Shown here: in pieces, positions 14,536 to 21,140 of the stretch
How positions within the stretch are numbered: the stretch's first letter is position 1
Layout of the letters: the number at the start of each line of letters is the position of its first letter
Assembly: GCA_904419835.1 (NCBI GenBank)
Contig: CAJFTA010000040.1
Coordinates: 1 to 23,004 of the forward strand
DNA length: 23,004 nt
Direction of reading: 5' to 3'
Origin: an uncultured Pseudoflavonifractor sp.
GTDB lineage: Bacteria; Bacillota; Clostridia; Oscillospirales; Oscillospiraceae
The notes under the pieces: generated by a model
Databases searched by the model: none
What the model was told of the DNA's origin: nothing
Seen by the model: the letters and a program-made list of their open reading frames with translations, nothing else
Position numbers and translations under genes: made by a program

Positions 14536-14790
14536 ATGGAGATAGACTATACAAGAAAATTTAGTCTCAACTATGACAAGGGCCAGGAGATTAAGGATAC
14601 TCTCATGTCTGTCTACAATTCTCTTCAGGAGAAGGGCTACAACCCCATCAACCAGATTGTGGGTTATATTCTCTCTGAAGACCCCACTTACATCACCAAT
14701 TACAACAACGCCCGTGCGTTGATTCGCCGTCTTGACCGGGACGAGCTGCTTCAGGAGCTGGTGAAAAAGTATCTGGATCTGGCAGATTGA
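14536..14790 (+). CDS. ireB: IreB family regulatory phosphoprotein (UPF0297)
   Basis: An 84-residue small protein of the IreB/YrzL family. In Enterococcus faecalis, IreB is phosphorylated on N-terminal threonines by the Ser/Thr kinase IreK and modulates cephalosporin tolerance. The family signature GYNPINQIVGYILSEDPTYI and YNNAR-LIR are fully kept, as is the C-terminal ELVKKYL. A Thr at residue 6 sits in the N-terminal tail where the phosphorylated residues lie. The ATG at 14536 is preferred over GTG 14524 because GGGAGGTG (14519-14526) is then at about 9-10 bases. In many Firmicutes ireB lies with alaS and ruvX; here it is a single gene with its own promoter and terminator. Confidence 0.92.
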   Translation: MEIDYTRKFSLNYDKGQEIKDTLMSVYNSLQEKGYNPINQIVGYILSEDPTYITNYNNARALIRRLDRDELLQELVKKYLDLAD

Positions 14791-14801
14791 TGGTTTGCGT
14801 C

Positions 14802-14833
14802 AAAAAGCGGAAGGCTGTGCCTTCCGCTTTTTT
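14802..14833 (+). terminator. Terminator after ireB
   Basis: AAAAAGCGGAAGGC (14802-14815) pairs with GCCTTCCGCTTTTTT (14819-14833) around a 3-base loop. It is flanked by A and T runs, so it can act in both directions. Confidence 0.95.
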
Positions 14834-14861
14834 CTTCTATCTTCTTTCTTTCCGTGTGCTC

Positions 14862-14890
14862 TTGTATTTCATTGTTTCTAGTGATATTAT
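14862..14890 (+). promoter_or_regulatory. Promoter for the GGDEF-like gene
   Basis: -35 TTGTAT (14862-14867), a 17-base spacer and extended -10 TGA-TATTAT (14882-14890), 50 bases before the start at 14941. The surrounding AT-rich stretch contrasts with the GC-rich genes. Confidence 0.6.
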
Positions 14891-14940
14891 ATAAAAACGA
14901 AATATTTATTATGAAATACATATGACTGGATGGTACTCTT

Positions 14941-15417
14941 ATGACCGCTTTTTCTGGAAATGCCAAAGGCATCTGTATTGATATGAAGCGCATCTGTGAG
15001 GACCTGACCGAGGAATCCATGGCCCCCGGGGCTTACTGCCAGGATTACAACAGCTTTCGCCATATCTTTCGTTTCGTGGAGCGTGGGCTGCGCCGCAGCG
15101 GCTCCAGCGCTTATATCATTCTCCTGACGCTCACCGATAAAAACGGCGACTTCATCCCTCTGGAGAATCGAAGACACTATATGGAAATACTGGGCCAGGT
15201 CATCCAGCGCTCCGTGCGGGCGGGAGACGTATTCACCCAGTACAGCAGCTGCCAGTTCCTGCTCATGGTGCTGGGCGCCTCCCGGGAAAGTGCCCTCCAG
15301 ATCGGCCAGCGGATTCAGGGGGAGTTTCAGGCTCTCACCCCGGAAGGCCCGGCCATCTGCCTGGAGCACGACGTCTCTCCCCTCCGCCCTGCGGGTGAAG
15401 CGGACAGCGATGCGTGA
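14941..15417 (+). CDS. Degenerate GGDEF-like (nucleotidyl cyclase fold) protein
   Basis: A 158-residue single-domain protein. The pattern from FVERGLRRSGSSAYIILLTL through GQVIQRSVRAGDVFTQYSSCQFLLMVLG follows a diguanylate cyclase domain: the first strand and helix, then the R-GD-x-x-R-x-GGDEF-type hairpin. The GG[D/E]EF active site is replaced by SSCQF (residues 102-106), so cyclase activity is not expected. Clostridia often have such YSSxQ variants fused to regulators; a sensory or nucleotide-binding role is inferred. The ribosome site is poor, so the start (ATG 14941) is less certain than others; ATG 14983 is the alternative. It has its own promoter. Confidence 0.65.
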   Translation: MTAFSGNAKGICIDMKRICEDLTEESMAPGAYCQDYNSFRHIFRFVERGLRRSGSSAYIILLTLTDKNGDFIPLENRRHYMEILGQVIQRSVRAGDVFTQYSSCQFLLMVLGASRESALQIGQRIQGEFQALTPEGPAICLEHDVSPLRPAGEADSDA

Positions 15418-15443
15418 TCCGTTTTTATTCTTACAGCGCAAAA

Positions 15444-15509
15444 GGCGCGGAGCAATGCTCCGCGCCTCAGGCTGTCGAAAAAGTCCCTGGGCTTTTTCGA
15501 CAGCCTTTA
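15444..15509 (+). terminator. Double hairpin / terminator after the GGDEF-like gene
   Basis: First hairpin GGCGCGGAGC (15444-15453) with GCTCCGCGCC (15457-15466). The second is a perfect 15-bp stem, 15469-15483 with 15492-15506, followed by TTTAAAAA. The second is the likely terminator for the plus-strand gene; its use for the convergent aminotransferase operon is unclear, because no T-tract follows on that strand. Confidence 0.6.
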
Positions 15510-15661
15510 AAAATGCGGTTACTTTTCCGCCCCTGTGCGACAGAAAAGTCCTCGCTTCGCTCGCCGGAGGCCTTGCCGCGCAAGGCTTCCGGCGCATTCG
15601 ATTTCATCCGGGGCGGGCGGCTGCCTCCTCGCGCTCCCACGTCCCCGTTTTCACTGGCCGC
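15510..15661. other. Gene-free stretch with inverted repeat
   Basis: No gene is seen. GCCGGAGGCCTTGC (15563-15576) is complementary, with one G-T, to GCAAGGCTTCCGGC (15580-15593). The composition resembles the repeat field at 5455-6207, though I found no exact shared unit. Confidence 0.5.
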
Positions 15662-16828
15662 TCAGCCCATCTTCTCCCTGATATGGCTCAGCCGGTCCAG
15701 GGCCTCGTTGAGGGTCTCGTCCTTCTTGGCGAAGTGGAGGCGGACAATGTTGCGCACATCCTCCATGAAGAAGGAGGTGCCGGGCACGGCGGCCACGCCC
15801 ACCTTCCGGGCCATCTCCTCGCAGAATTCCACGTCGGTCTGGCCCTTCTTCAGGTAGGGGCCGATGTCGGCCAGGACAAAATAGGTGCCCTGGGGGTCGG
15901 TGAAGGGGATGCCGATGTTCCGCAGGCCGCTTGTGAACAGCTCCTTCATGTGGGCGTAGTGGGCGGAGAACTCCTCATAGTAGCTGTCGGGCATCTCCAG
16001 GCCCACAACGGCCGCCTCCATCAGCGGGGATGGCGCACCCACGGTGTTGAAGTCGTGGTACTGCTTGATTTTGTCCATAATGGGCTGAGGGGCGATGGCG
16101 TAGCCGATGCGCCAGCCGGTGATGGAGTAGGTCTTGGACAGGGAGGAGCAGGAGATGGTCCGCTCCCACATGCCGGGCATGTTGCACATGTACAGGTGCT
16201 TGTGGGGGGCGTAGACAATGTGCTCATACACCTCGTCCATGATGGCGTACACATCGTACTTGACGCACAGCTCAGCGATGAGCTTCAGCTCATCCTCGGT
16301 GAACACCTTGCCGCTGGGGTTGGAGGGGTTGCAGATGATGATGGCCTTGGGGTGCTGCCTGAAGGCATCCTCCAGCACGTTGGGGTCAAAGTGGAACTGG
16401 GGCGGCACCAGGGGCACATAGATGGGCTCGCAGTCGGCAAAGAGGACCTGGGCGTGGTAGTTCTCAAAATAGGGGGAGAACAGCACCACCTTGTCGCCGG
16501 GATTGGTGAGGGCGAAGATGGAGTCCACCATGGCCTCGGTGGAGCCGATGGTCACCACCACCTCGGTCTCCGGGTCGATGTCCCGGCCCATAAACCGCTT
16601 GCACTTTCCTGCCAGGGCCCGGCGGAAGTTGGGTGCGCCCATGGTGATGGGGTACTGGTGGGGGCCGGCGTAGGACACCTCGGCCAGACGGTCCAGCAGG
16701 GCCTTGGGCGGGTCGAAATCGGGGAAGCCCTGGGCCAGGTTGATGGCGTCGTTGGCGATGGCGATGCGGGTCATCCGGCGGATGACAGAGTCGGTAAAGT
16801 ACTGGGTCTTGTTGCTCATGGGCTGCAT
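15662..16828 (-). CDS. PLP-dependent class I/II aminotransferase, kynurenine aminotransferase-like
   Basis: A 388-residue fold-type I aminotransferase. The N-terminal NLAQGFPDF (30-38) is the mark of the kynurenine aminotransferase / glutamine transaminase K / YbdL group, which prefers aromatic amino acids, glutamine and methionine. CNPSNPSGK (166-174), DEVYEH (198-203) and the PLP lysine Lys232 in SLSKTYSITGWRIGY are all present. It is the last gene of the iorA-iorB-paaK-ACT operon, starting 10 bases after the ACT gene, and would interconvert aromatic amino acids and the arylpyruvates used by IorAB. GAGGG precedes the ATG at 16828 at good distance. The exact substrate remains an inference from motif and context. 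Confidence 0.9.
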   Translation of the reverse strand: MQPMSNKTQYFTDSVIRRMTRIAIANDAINLAQGFPDFDPPKALLDRLAEVSYAGPHQYPITMGAPNFRRALAGKCKRFMGRDIDPETEVVVTIGSTEAMVDSIFALTNPGDKVVLFSPYFENYHAQVLFADCEPIYVPLVPPQFHFDPNVLEDAFRQHPKAIIICNPSNPSGKVFTEDELKLIAELCVKYDVYAIMDEVYEHIVYAPHKHLYMCNMPGMWERTISCSSLSKTYSITGWRIGYAIAPQPIMDKIKQYHDFNTVGAPSPLMEAAVVGLEMPDSYYEEFSAHYAHMKELFTSGLRNIGIPFTDPQGTYFVLADIGPYLKKGQTDVEFCEEMARKVGVAAVPGTSFFMEDVRNIVRLHFAKKDETLNEALDRLSHIREKMG

Positions 16829-16838
16829 AGCGGTTCCC

Positions 16839-17282
16839 TCATTTCTGTTCGTCTTGGATGCCCAGCTCCCCGTGGAGAGCGGGCGGCATGCCGTTGTCCT
16901 TCAGCAGTGCGGCCAGACGGTCCAGGTCGGCCACCCGGAAGATCATGCAGGCCTGGCCCTGAACCTGGCCGAACACGGAGTAGACATACTCCACGTCGAT
17001 GTTCTCCCTGGCCAGCAGGGCGAGGATCTTCCCCAGGGCGCCCGGCTCGTCGGGCACCACCACCGCCAGTACCGGGGTCATGGACAGGATGAGCCCGTGC
17101 TCCAGCAGCAGGGAGGCCGCCCGCTGGGGCCTGTCCACAATCATGCGCAGTACGCCGTAGTCGGCGGTCTCGGCAATATGGAGGGCCCGCATATTGATGC
17201 CCTCGCCGGCCAGGATGGCGGTAATCTCCGAGAGCTGTCCCGCCCGGTTCTCCAGGAACACGGAAATCTGTTGGATGGTCAT
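16839..17282 (-). CDS. Protein with two ACT domains
   Basis: A 147-residue protein made of two ACT domains (about 4-68 and 72-140) and nothing else. ACT domains bind amino acids at their interfaces. The first has QISVFLENRAGQLSEITAIL, the second VVVPDEPGALGKILALLARE, both with the Gly-containing turn before the first helix. Stand-alone ACT proteins of this kind are commonly encoded beside phenylacetate-CoA ligase and indolepyruvate oxidoreductase genes. It is likely a sensor or allosteric subunit that responds to an aromatic amino acid; the partner is not known. It starts 18 bases after paaK, with GAGGAG upstream of the ATG. Confidence 0.9.
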   Translation of the reverse strand: MTIQQISVFLENRAGQLSEITAILAGEGINMRALHIAETADYGVLRMIVDRPQRAASLLLEHGLILSMTPVLAVVVPDEPGALGKILALLARENIDVEYVYSVFGQVQGQACMIFRVADLDRLAALLKDNGMPPALHGELGIQDEQK

Positions 17283-17300
17283 GATGCGCCAGCTCCTCTC

Positions 17301-18602
17301 TTAAATCTTCCGCTTGTCGATGACCCGGACCGCCTTGCCCTCGCTGCGCTGGATGGACTTGGGGGCCACCAGGCGGACCTTGGCATAGATGCCCAGCATG
17401 GCCTTCAGGGCGGCCACTACCTGCTTCTCCTTCTCGGCCACCTGGCTGAGCTGGTCGGAGAACATCTCCGGGGTCATCTCCACCAGCACCTCCATGGTGT
17501 CGGTATTGTTGACCCGGTCCACAATGATCTGGTAGTTGGGCGCAAAGCTCTGGCCCAGGAGCACCGTCTCAATCTGGGACGGGAACACGTTGACGCCCTT
17601 GACAATGAGCATGTCGTCGCTGCGGCCCATGGGCTTGCTCATCTTCACGTGGGTGCGGCCGCAGGGGCAGTCCCCGCGGTGGAGCACGCAGATGTCCCGG
17701 GTGCGGTAGCGCAAAAGGGGGAAGGCCTCCTTGGTAATGGAGGTGAATACCAGCTCGCCCTTGCTCCCCTCGGGGAGCACCTCCCCGGTGTCCGGGTCGA
17801 TGATCTCGGCGATGAAGTGGTCCTCGTTGATGTGCATGCCGCTCTGGGCGGAGCACTCAAAGGCCACGCCGGGGCCGGACAGCTCGGTGAGGCCGTAGAT
17901 GTCGTAGGCCTTGATGCCCAGTGTCTTCTGAATGTCCTGGCGCATCTCCTCGCTCCAGGCCTCGGCGCCGAAGATGCCCGCCTTCAGGGGGATCTGGTCG
18001 GGGGTGAGGCCCATCTCCTTCATGCTCTCGCCCAGGTAGGCGGCGTAGGAGGGGGTGCAGCAGAGAATGGTGGCGTTCAGGTCCCGGATGAACATGATCT
18101 GCCGCTCGGTGTTGCCCGAGGAGGTGGGGATGGTCAGGCAGCCCACCTTGTGGCTGCCGCCGTTGAGTCCGGGGCCGCCGGTGAACAGGCCGTAGCCGTA
18201 GGACACCTGGCACACGTCCTCGTTGGTGCCGCCGGCGGCCACAATGGCCCTGGCGCAGCAGTCCTCCCACAGGTCGATGTCGTGCTGGGTGTAGAAGGCC
18301 ACCACCCGCTTGCCGGTGGTGCCCGAGGTGGACTGGATGCGCACGCAGTCCTTCAGAGGCCGGGCCACCAGGCCGTAGGGATAGGCCTCCCGCAGGTCGG
18401 CCTTGGTGACAAAGGGCAGCTTGTGCAGGTCGTCCACGCCCTTGATATCCGCCGGGGTCAGCCCCTTCTCCTCCATCTTCTTCCGGTAGTAGGGCACGTT
18501 GTCCCACACGTTGTGCACCTGCTTCACCAGGCGCTCATCCTGCCAGGCCCGGATCTGCTCCCGGCTGGCGCACTCAATCTCTTTCTGATAGTAGCGTTCC
18601 AT
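17301..18602 (-). CDS. paaK: Phenylacetate--CoA ligase (AMP-forming)
   Basis: A 433-residue adenylate-forming enzyme with the usual PaaK length. It activates phenylacetate or related aryl acids to the CoA thioester with ATP. The ATP-binding loop is STSGTTGK (91-98). The middle region has YDIYGLTELSGPGVAFEC, and YRTRDI marks the hinge. The C-terminal domain ends with RSEGKAVRVIDKRK, carrying the adenylation lysine. There is no oxygenase (paaABC) cluster nearby, so aerobic phenylacetate degradation is excluded; the partner is IorAB. It starts 19 bases after iorB. The ribosome site is unremarkable. Confidence 0.93.
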   Translation of the reverse strand: MERYYQKEIECASREQIRAWQDERLVKQVHNVWDNVPYYRKKMEEKGLTPADIKGVDDLHKLPFVTKADLREAYPYGLVARPLKDCVRIQSTSGTTGKRVVAFYTQHDIDLWEDCCARAIVAAGGTNEDVCQVSYGYGLFTGGPGLNGGSHKVGCLTIPTSSGNTERQIMFIRDLNATILCCTPSYAAYLGESMKEMGLTPDQIPLKAGIFGAEAWSEEMRQDIQKTLGIKAYDIYGLTELSGPGVAFECSAQSGMHINEDHFIAEIIDPDTGEVLPEGSKGELVFTSITKEAFPLLRYRTRDICVLHRGDCPCGRTHVKMSKPMGRSDDMLIVKGVNVFPSQIETVLLGQSFAPNYQIIVDRVNNTDTMEVLVEMTPEMFSDQLSQVAEKEKQVVAALKAMLGIYAKVRLVAPKSIQRSEGKAVRVIDKRKI

Positions 18603-18621
18603 GGCTCTCTGCCCCCGTCCC

Positions 18622-19194
18622 TCAGGAATTTCTGCCCAGATGGAAGGCCATCCGGTTCATCTCCAGGAATTTCTCCGGCACGCTCCGGGTGATGGCCTGC
18701 TGCCAGGCCTCCTCCGGCAGGTCAAAGTACTGGCTCAGCCGGCCCATAAGCACCAGGTTCACCGCCCTGCTGCTCCCCGCCTGCTCGGCCAGGGCCAGGG
18801 CATCCATGGCGTCCACCTTGGCCCCGGCGGCGGTCATCTTTTCCACCAGGTCCCGGGGATACTCCGCCGCGCCGGTGATCACCGGCATGGGGTTGATTTG
18901 CTGGGTGTTGGTGATAATCCGCCCGTCGGGCCGGAGGAACTCCATCCACCGTGCGGCCTCCAGCAGCTCAAAGGACACGATGAAGTCGGCCTCACCCTTG
19001 TCGATGACGGGGGAATAGACCTTGTCGCCGTAGCGCACGTAGGTGACCACGCTGCCGCCCCGCTGGCTCATGCCGTGGACCTCGGAGACCTTCACGTCAT
19101 AGCCCTGGTCCAGCAGCAGACGGCCCAGCAGCTTGCTGGCCAGCAGGGTGCCCTGGCCGCCCACACCCACAATCATAATGTTTTTCGTCTGCAT
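18622..19194 (-). CDS. iorB: Indolepyruvate:ferredoxin oxidoreductase, beta subunit
   Basis: A 190-residue gamma-type (POR_N-less) subunit of the 2-oxoacid:ferredoxin oxidoreductase family. It opens with IMIVGVGGQGT (6-16), binding CoA or nucleotide, then SEVHGMSQRGGSVVTYVRYG, typical of IorB. With IorA it oxidatively decarboxylates indolepyruvate and other arylpyruvates to the aryl-acetyl-CoA, reducing ferredoxin. The ATG at 19194 is chosen over the adjacent GTG 19197 because GGAGG is then 8 bases away; the GGAGG lies inside the end of iorA, and only 3 bases separate the genes. Confidence 0.95.
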   Translation of the reverse strand: MQTKNIMIVGVGGQGTLLASKLLGRLLLDQGYDVKVSEVHGMSQRGGSVVTYVRYGDKVYSPVIDKGEADFIVSFELLEAARWMEFLRPDGRIITNTQQINPMPVITGAAEYPRDLVEKMTAAGAKVDAMDALALAEQAGSSRAVNLVLMGRLSQYFDLPEEAWQQAITRSVPEKFLEMNRMAFHLGRNS

Positions 19195-19197
19195 CAC

Positions 19198-20940
19198 TCA
19201 CACCTCCCGGGGCGCCTGGAGCGCGTCGAACTTGCACAGCTGCTGGCACACGCCGCAGCCCACGCACAGGGTGGCGTCCACCCCGGCCTTGCCGTCCCGC
19301 ACCGAGATGGCGGGGCAGCCAATCTTCATGCAGGCCTTGCAGCCCACGCATTTGGCGGCATCCACCGTCAGGGGCGGCTTGTGCTTGACATATTTGAGCA
19401 GGGCGCAGGGGCGGCGGGAGATGACCACCGACGCCTCTGGGGCGGCCAGCTCCTCCCTGATGGCCTCCTCGCACTCTCTCAGGTCGTAGGGGTCCACCAC
19501 CCGCACCCGGCGGATGCCCACCGCACGGCACAGGGACTCCAGGTCAATCTTGGTGCAGGGGTCCCCCTTCAGGTTGAAGCCGGTGGTGGGGTTCTGCTGG
19601 TGGCCGGTCATGCCGGTGATGGAGTTGTCCAGGATGATGACGGTGGCGTTGGACTCGTTGTAGGCGATGTTCACCAGGCCGGTGATGCCCGAGTGCATGA
19701 AGGTGGAGTCGCCGATGACCGCCACGGTCCTGCCGTCCATCTCTCCCCCGCTGGCTTTCAGGAAGCCGTGGAGACCGGACACGGACGCGCCCATGCAGAT
19801 GGTGGAGTCAATGGCCGCCAGAGGGGGCACGGCGCCCAGGGTGTAGCAGCCGATGTCGCCCAACACCGTGAGCTTCAGCTTGTGGAGCACATAGAACAGT
19901 CCCCGGTGGGGGCATCCGGCGCACATGACCGGAGGGCGGGGCGGGATGTGCTCATCCAGGGCCTTGCCCGCGTCGGGCACCACGCCCAGCTTCTCGGCCA
20001 CCAGGTTCTGGCTCAGCTCTCCGATGGGCGGGAAGTAATCCTTCCCCGCCAGGGCCAGCCCCAGATTGCGGCAGTGCTCCTCAATAAAGCCGTCCAGCTC
20101 CTCCACCACGGTCAGCAGGTCCACCGTGGCGGCAAAGTCCCGGATCTTCTGCTCAGGCAGAGGCCAGATCATGCCCAGCTTGAGCACCGGGAACCGGTCC
20201 CCGCAGACCTCCTTCACATACTGGTAGCTGGTGGAAGAGGTGATGATGCCGATTCTGCGGTCAGCGCCCTCCTCCACCCGGTTGAGGGGGGTGGTCTCGG
20301 CGTAGGCGATCAGGTCCTGGGTCCGCTGCTCCACCACGGGGTGGCGCTGCTTGGCGTTGCCCGGCATCATGATGTACTTGGCGGCCTTCTTCTCATAGGG
20401 CACCGGGGCGGGCTCCTCCCGCTCCCCCGTCTCCACCACGCTCTGGGAGTGGGACACCCGGGTGCACATCTTCAGCAGCACCGGCGTGTCAAACCGCTCG
20501 GACAGCTCATAGGCCAGCCTGGCAAAGGCCAGGGCCTCGGCGGAATCGGCGGGCTCCAGCATGGGCAGCTTGGCCGCCTTGGCGTAGTGGCGGGAGTCCT
20601 GCTCGTTCTGGGAGGAGTGCATCCCCGCGTCGTCGGCCACGCCGATGATCATGCCGGCGTTGACGCCGGTGTAGGCGATGGTGAACAGGGGATCGGCTGC
20701 CACGTTGAGGCCAACGTGCTTCATGCCGCAGAAGGACCGCTTCCCCGCCAGGCTGGCGCCGAAGGCGGTCTCCATGGCCACCTTCTCATTGGGCGCCCAC
20801 TCGGCGTAGATCTCAGGGTATTTGGCCGCGGCTTCGGTGATCTCGGTGCTGGGGGTGCCGGGATAGCTGGAGACAACGGCGCAGCCCGCCTCATAGAGGC
20901 CCCGGGCTACCGCTTCGTTGCCGAGCATCAGGGTTTTCAT
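19198..20940 (-). CDS. iorA: Indolepyruvate:ferredoxin oxidoreductase, alpha subunit
   Basis: A 580-residue fused subunit that carries TPP and two iron-sulfur clusters. The N-terminal pyrimidine-binding domain has SSYPGTPSTEI (24-34). The TPP domain has CAGCPHRGLFY, GDIGCYTLG and GDSTFMHSGITGL followed by the Asn near ILDNSITGMTG. The C-terminal ferredoxin-like part has CVGCKACMKIGCP (531-543) and CVGCGVCQQLC (559-569). This is the classical IorA layout. The ATG at 20940 (MKTLMLGNEA) has GGAGAG upstream; a longer open frame to 20991 would run into the attenuator. First gene of the aryl operon. Confidence 0.96.
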   Translation of the reverse strand: MKTLMLGNEAVARGLYEAGCAVVSSYPGTPSTEITEAAAKYPEIYAEWAPNEKVAMETAFGASLAGKRSFCGMKHVGLNVAADPLFTIAYTGVNAGMIIGVADDAGMHSSQNEQDSRHYAKAAKLPMLEPADSAEALAFARLAYELSERFDTPVLLKMCTRVSHSQSVVETGEREEPAPVPYEKKAAKYIMMPGNAKQRHPVVEQRTQDLIAYAETTPLNRVEEGADRRIGIITSSTSYQYVKEVCGDRFPVLKLGMIWPLPEQKIRDFAATVDLLTVVEELDGFIEEHCRNLGLALAGKDYFPPIGELSQNLVAEKLGVVPDAGKALDEHIPPRPPVMCAGCPHRGLFYVLHKLKLTVLGDIGCYTLGAVPPLAAIDSTICMGASVSGLHGFLKASGGEMDGRTVAVIGDSTFMHSGITGLVNIAYNESNATVIILDNSITGMTGHQQNPTTGFNLKGDPCTKIDLESLCRAVGIRRVRVVDPYDLRECEEAIREELAAPEASVVISRRPCALLKYVKHKPPLTVDAAKCVGCKACMKIGCPAISVRDGKAGVDATLCVGCGVCQQLCKFDALQAPREV

Positions 20941-21058
20941 GGTGCATCTCTCCTTTTCAGAGGCCCGGAATAGAAAAAACGTCCTCTGCAATCCCTGCAG
21001 AGGACGAAGAATTCCGGCGAAACGGCCTCTACCTGGTTCCGTTCCCGCTAAGATTGAA
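20941..21058 (-). promoter_or_regulatory. Attenuator leader of the iorA operon, ligand unknown
   Basis: Reading the minus strand from the predicted start near 21058, the RNA forms a hairpin with AACGG and CCGTT arms and extended GCG/CGC pairs (about 21013-21048). Its loop exposes GTAGAGG (complement of 21026-21032). That loop can pair perfectly (one G-U) with CCTCTGC (complement of 20997-21003), which is the 5' arm of the terminator at 20974-21006. This gives a two-state switch: loop paired to terminator arm, or terminator formed. I do not recognise a known riboswitch or T-box consensus here. Confidence 0.6.
20974..21006 (-). terminator. Attenuator terminator before iorA
   Basis: On the minus strand CGTCCTCTGCA pairs perfectly with TGCAGAGGACG (11 bp, 5-base loop), followed by six T residues. 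It lies between a promoter and the iorA start, with no gene ending at it, so it is an attenuator. Confidence 0.9.
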
Positions 21059-21065
21059 CGGATCT

Positions 21066-21094
21066 ACTTTATCACGTTTTGTCGATGAAGTCAA
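21066..21094 (-). promoter_or_regulatory. Promoter of the iorA operon
   Basis: Minus strand: -35 TTGACT (complement of 21089-21094), a 17-base spacer and -10 TAAAGT (complement of 21066-21071). It lies between the acyl-CoA synthetase gene and the attenuator, giving the operon its own start. Confidence 0.75.
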
Positions 21095-21140
21095 CGTGTT
21101 TCCCTTCTTTCTCCAGGGTATTCCTGGAGCCGGCGGCGGC

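Noticed and set aside
15444..15593. Third copy of the dispersed attenuator element
   Set aside because: The hairpins here are different in sequence and order and do not align with 2013-2173.
20941..21058. T-box or TPP riboswitch before iorA
   Set aside because: There is no TGGNACC-type T-box core and no CTGAGA element; the only shared trait is a terminator.
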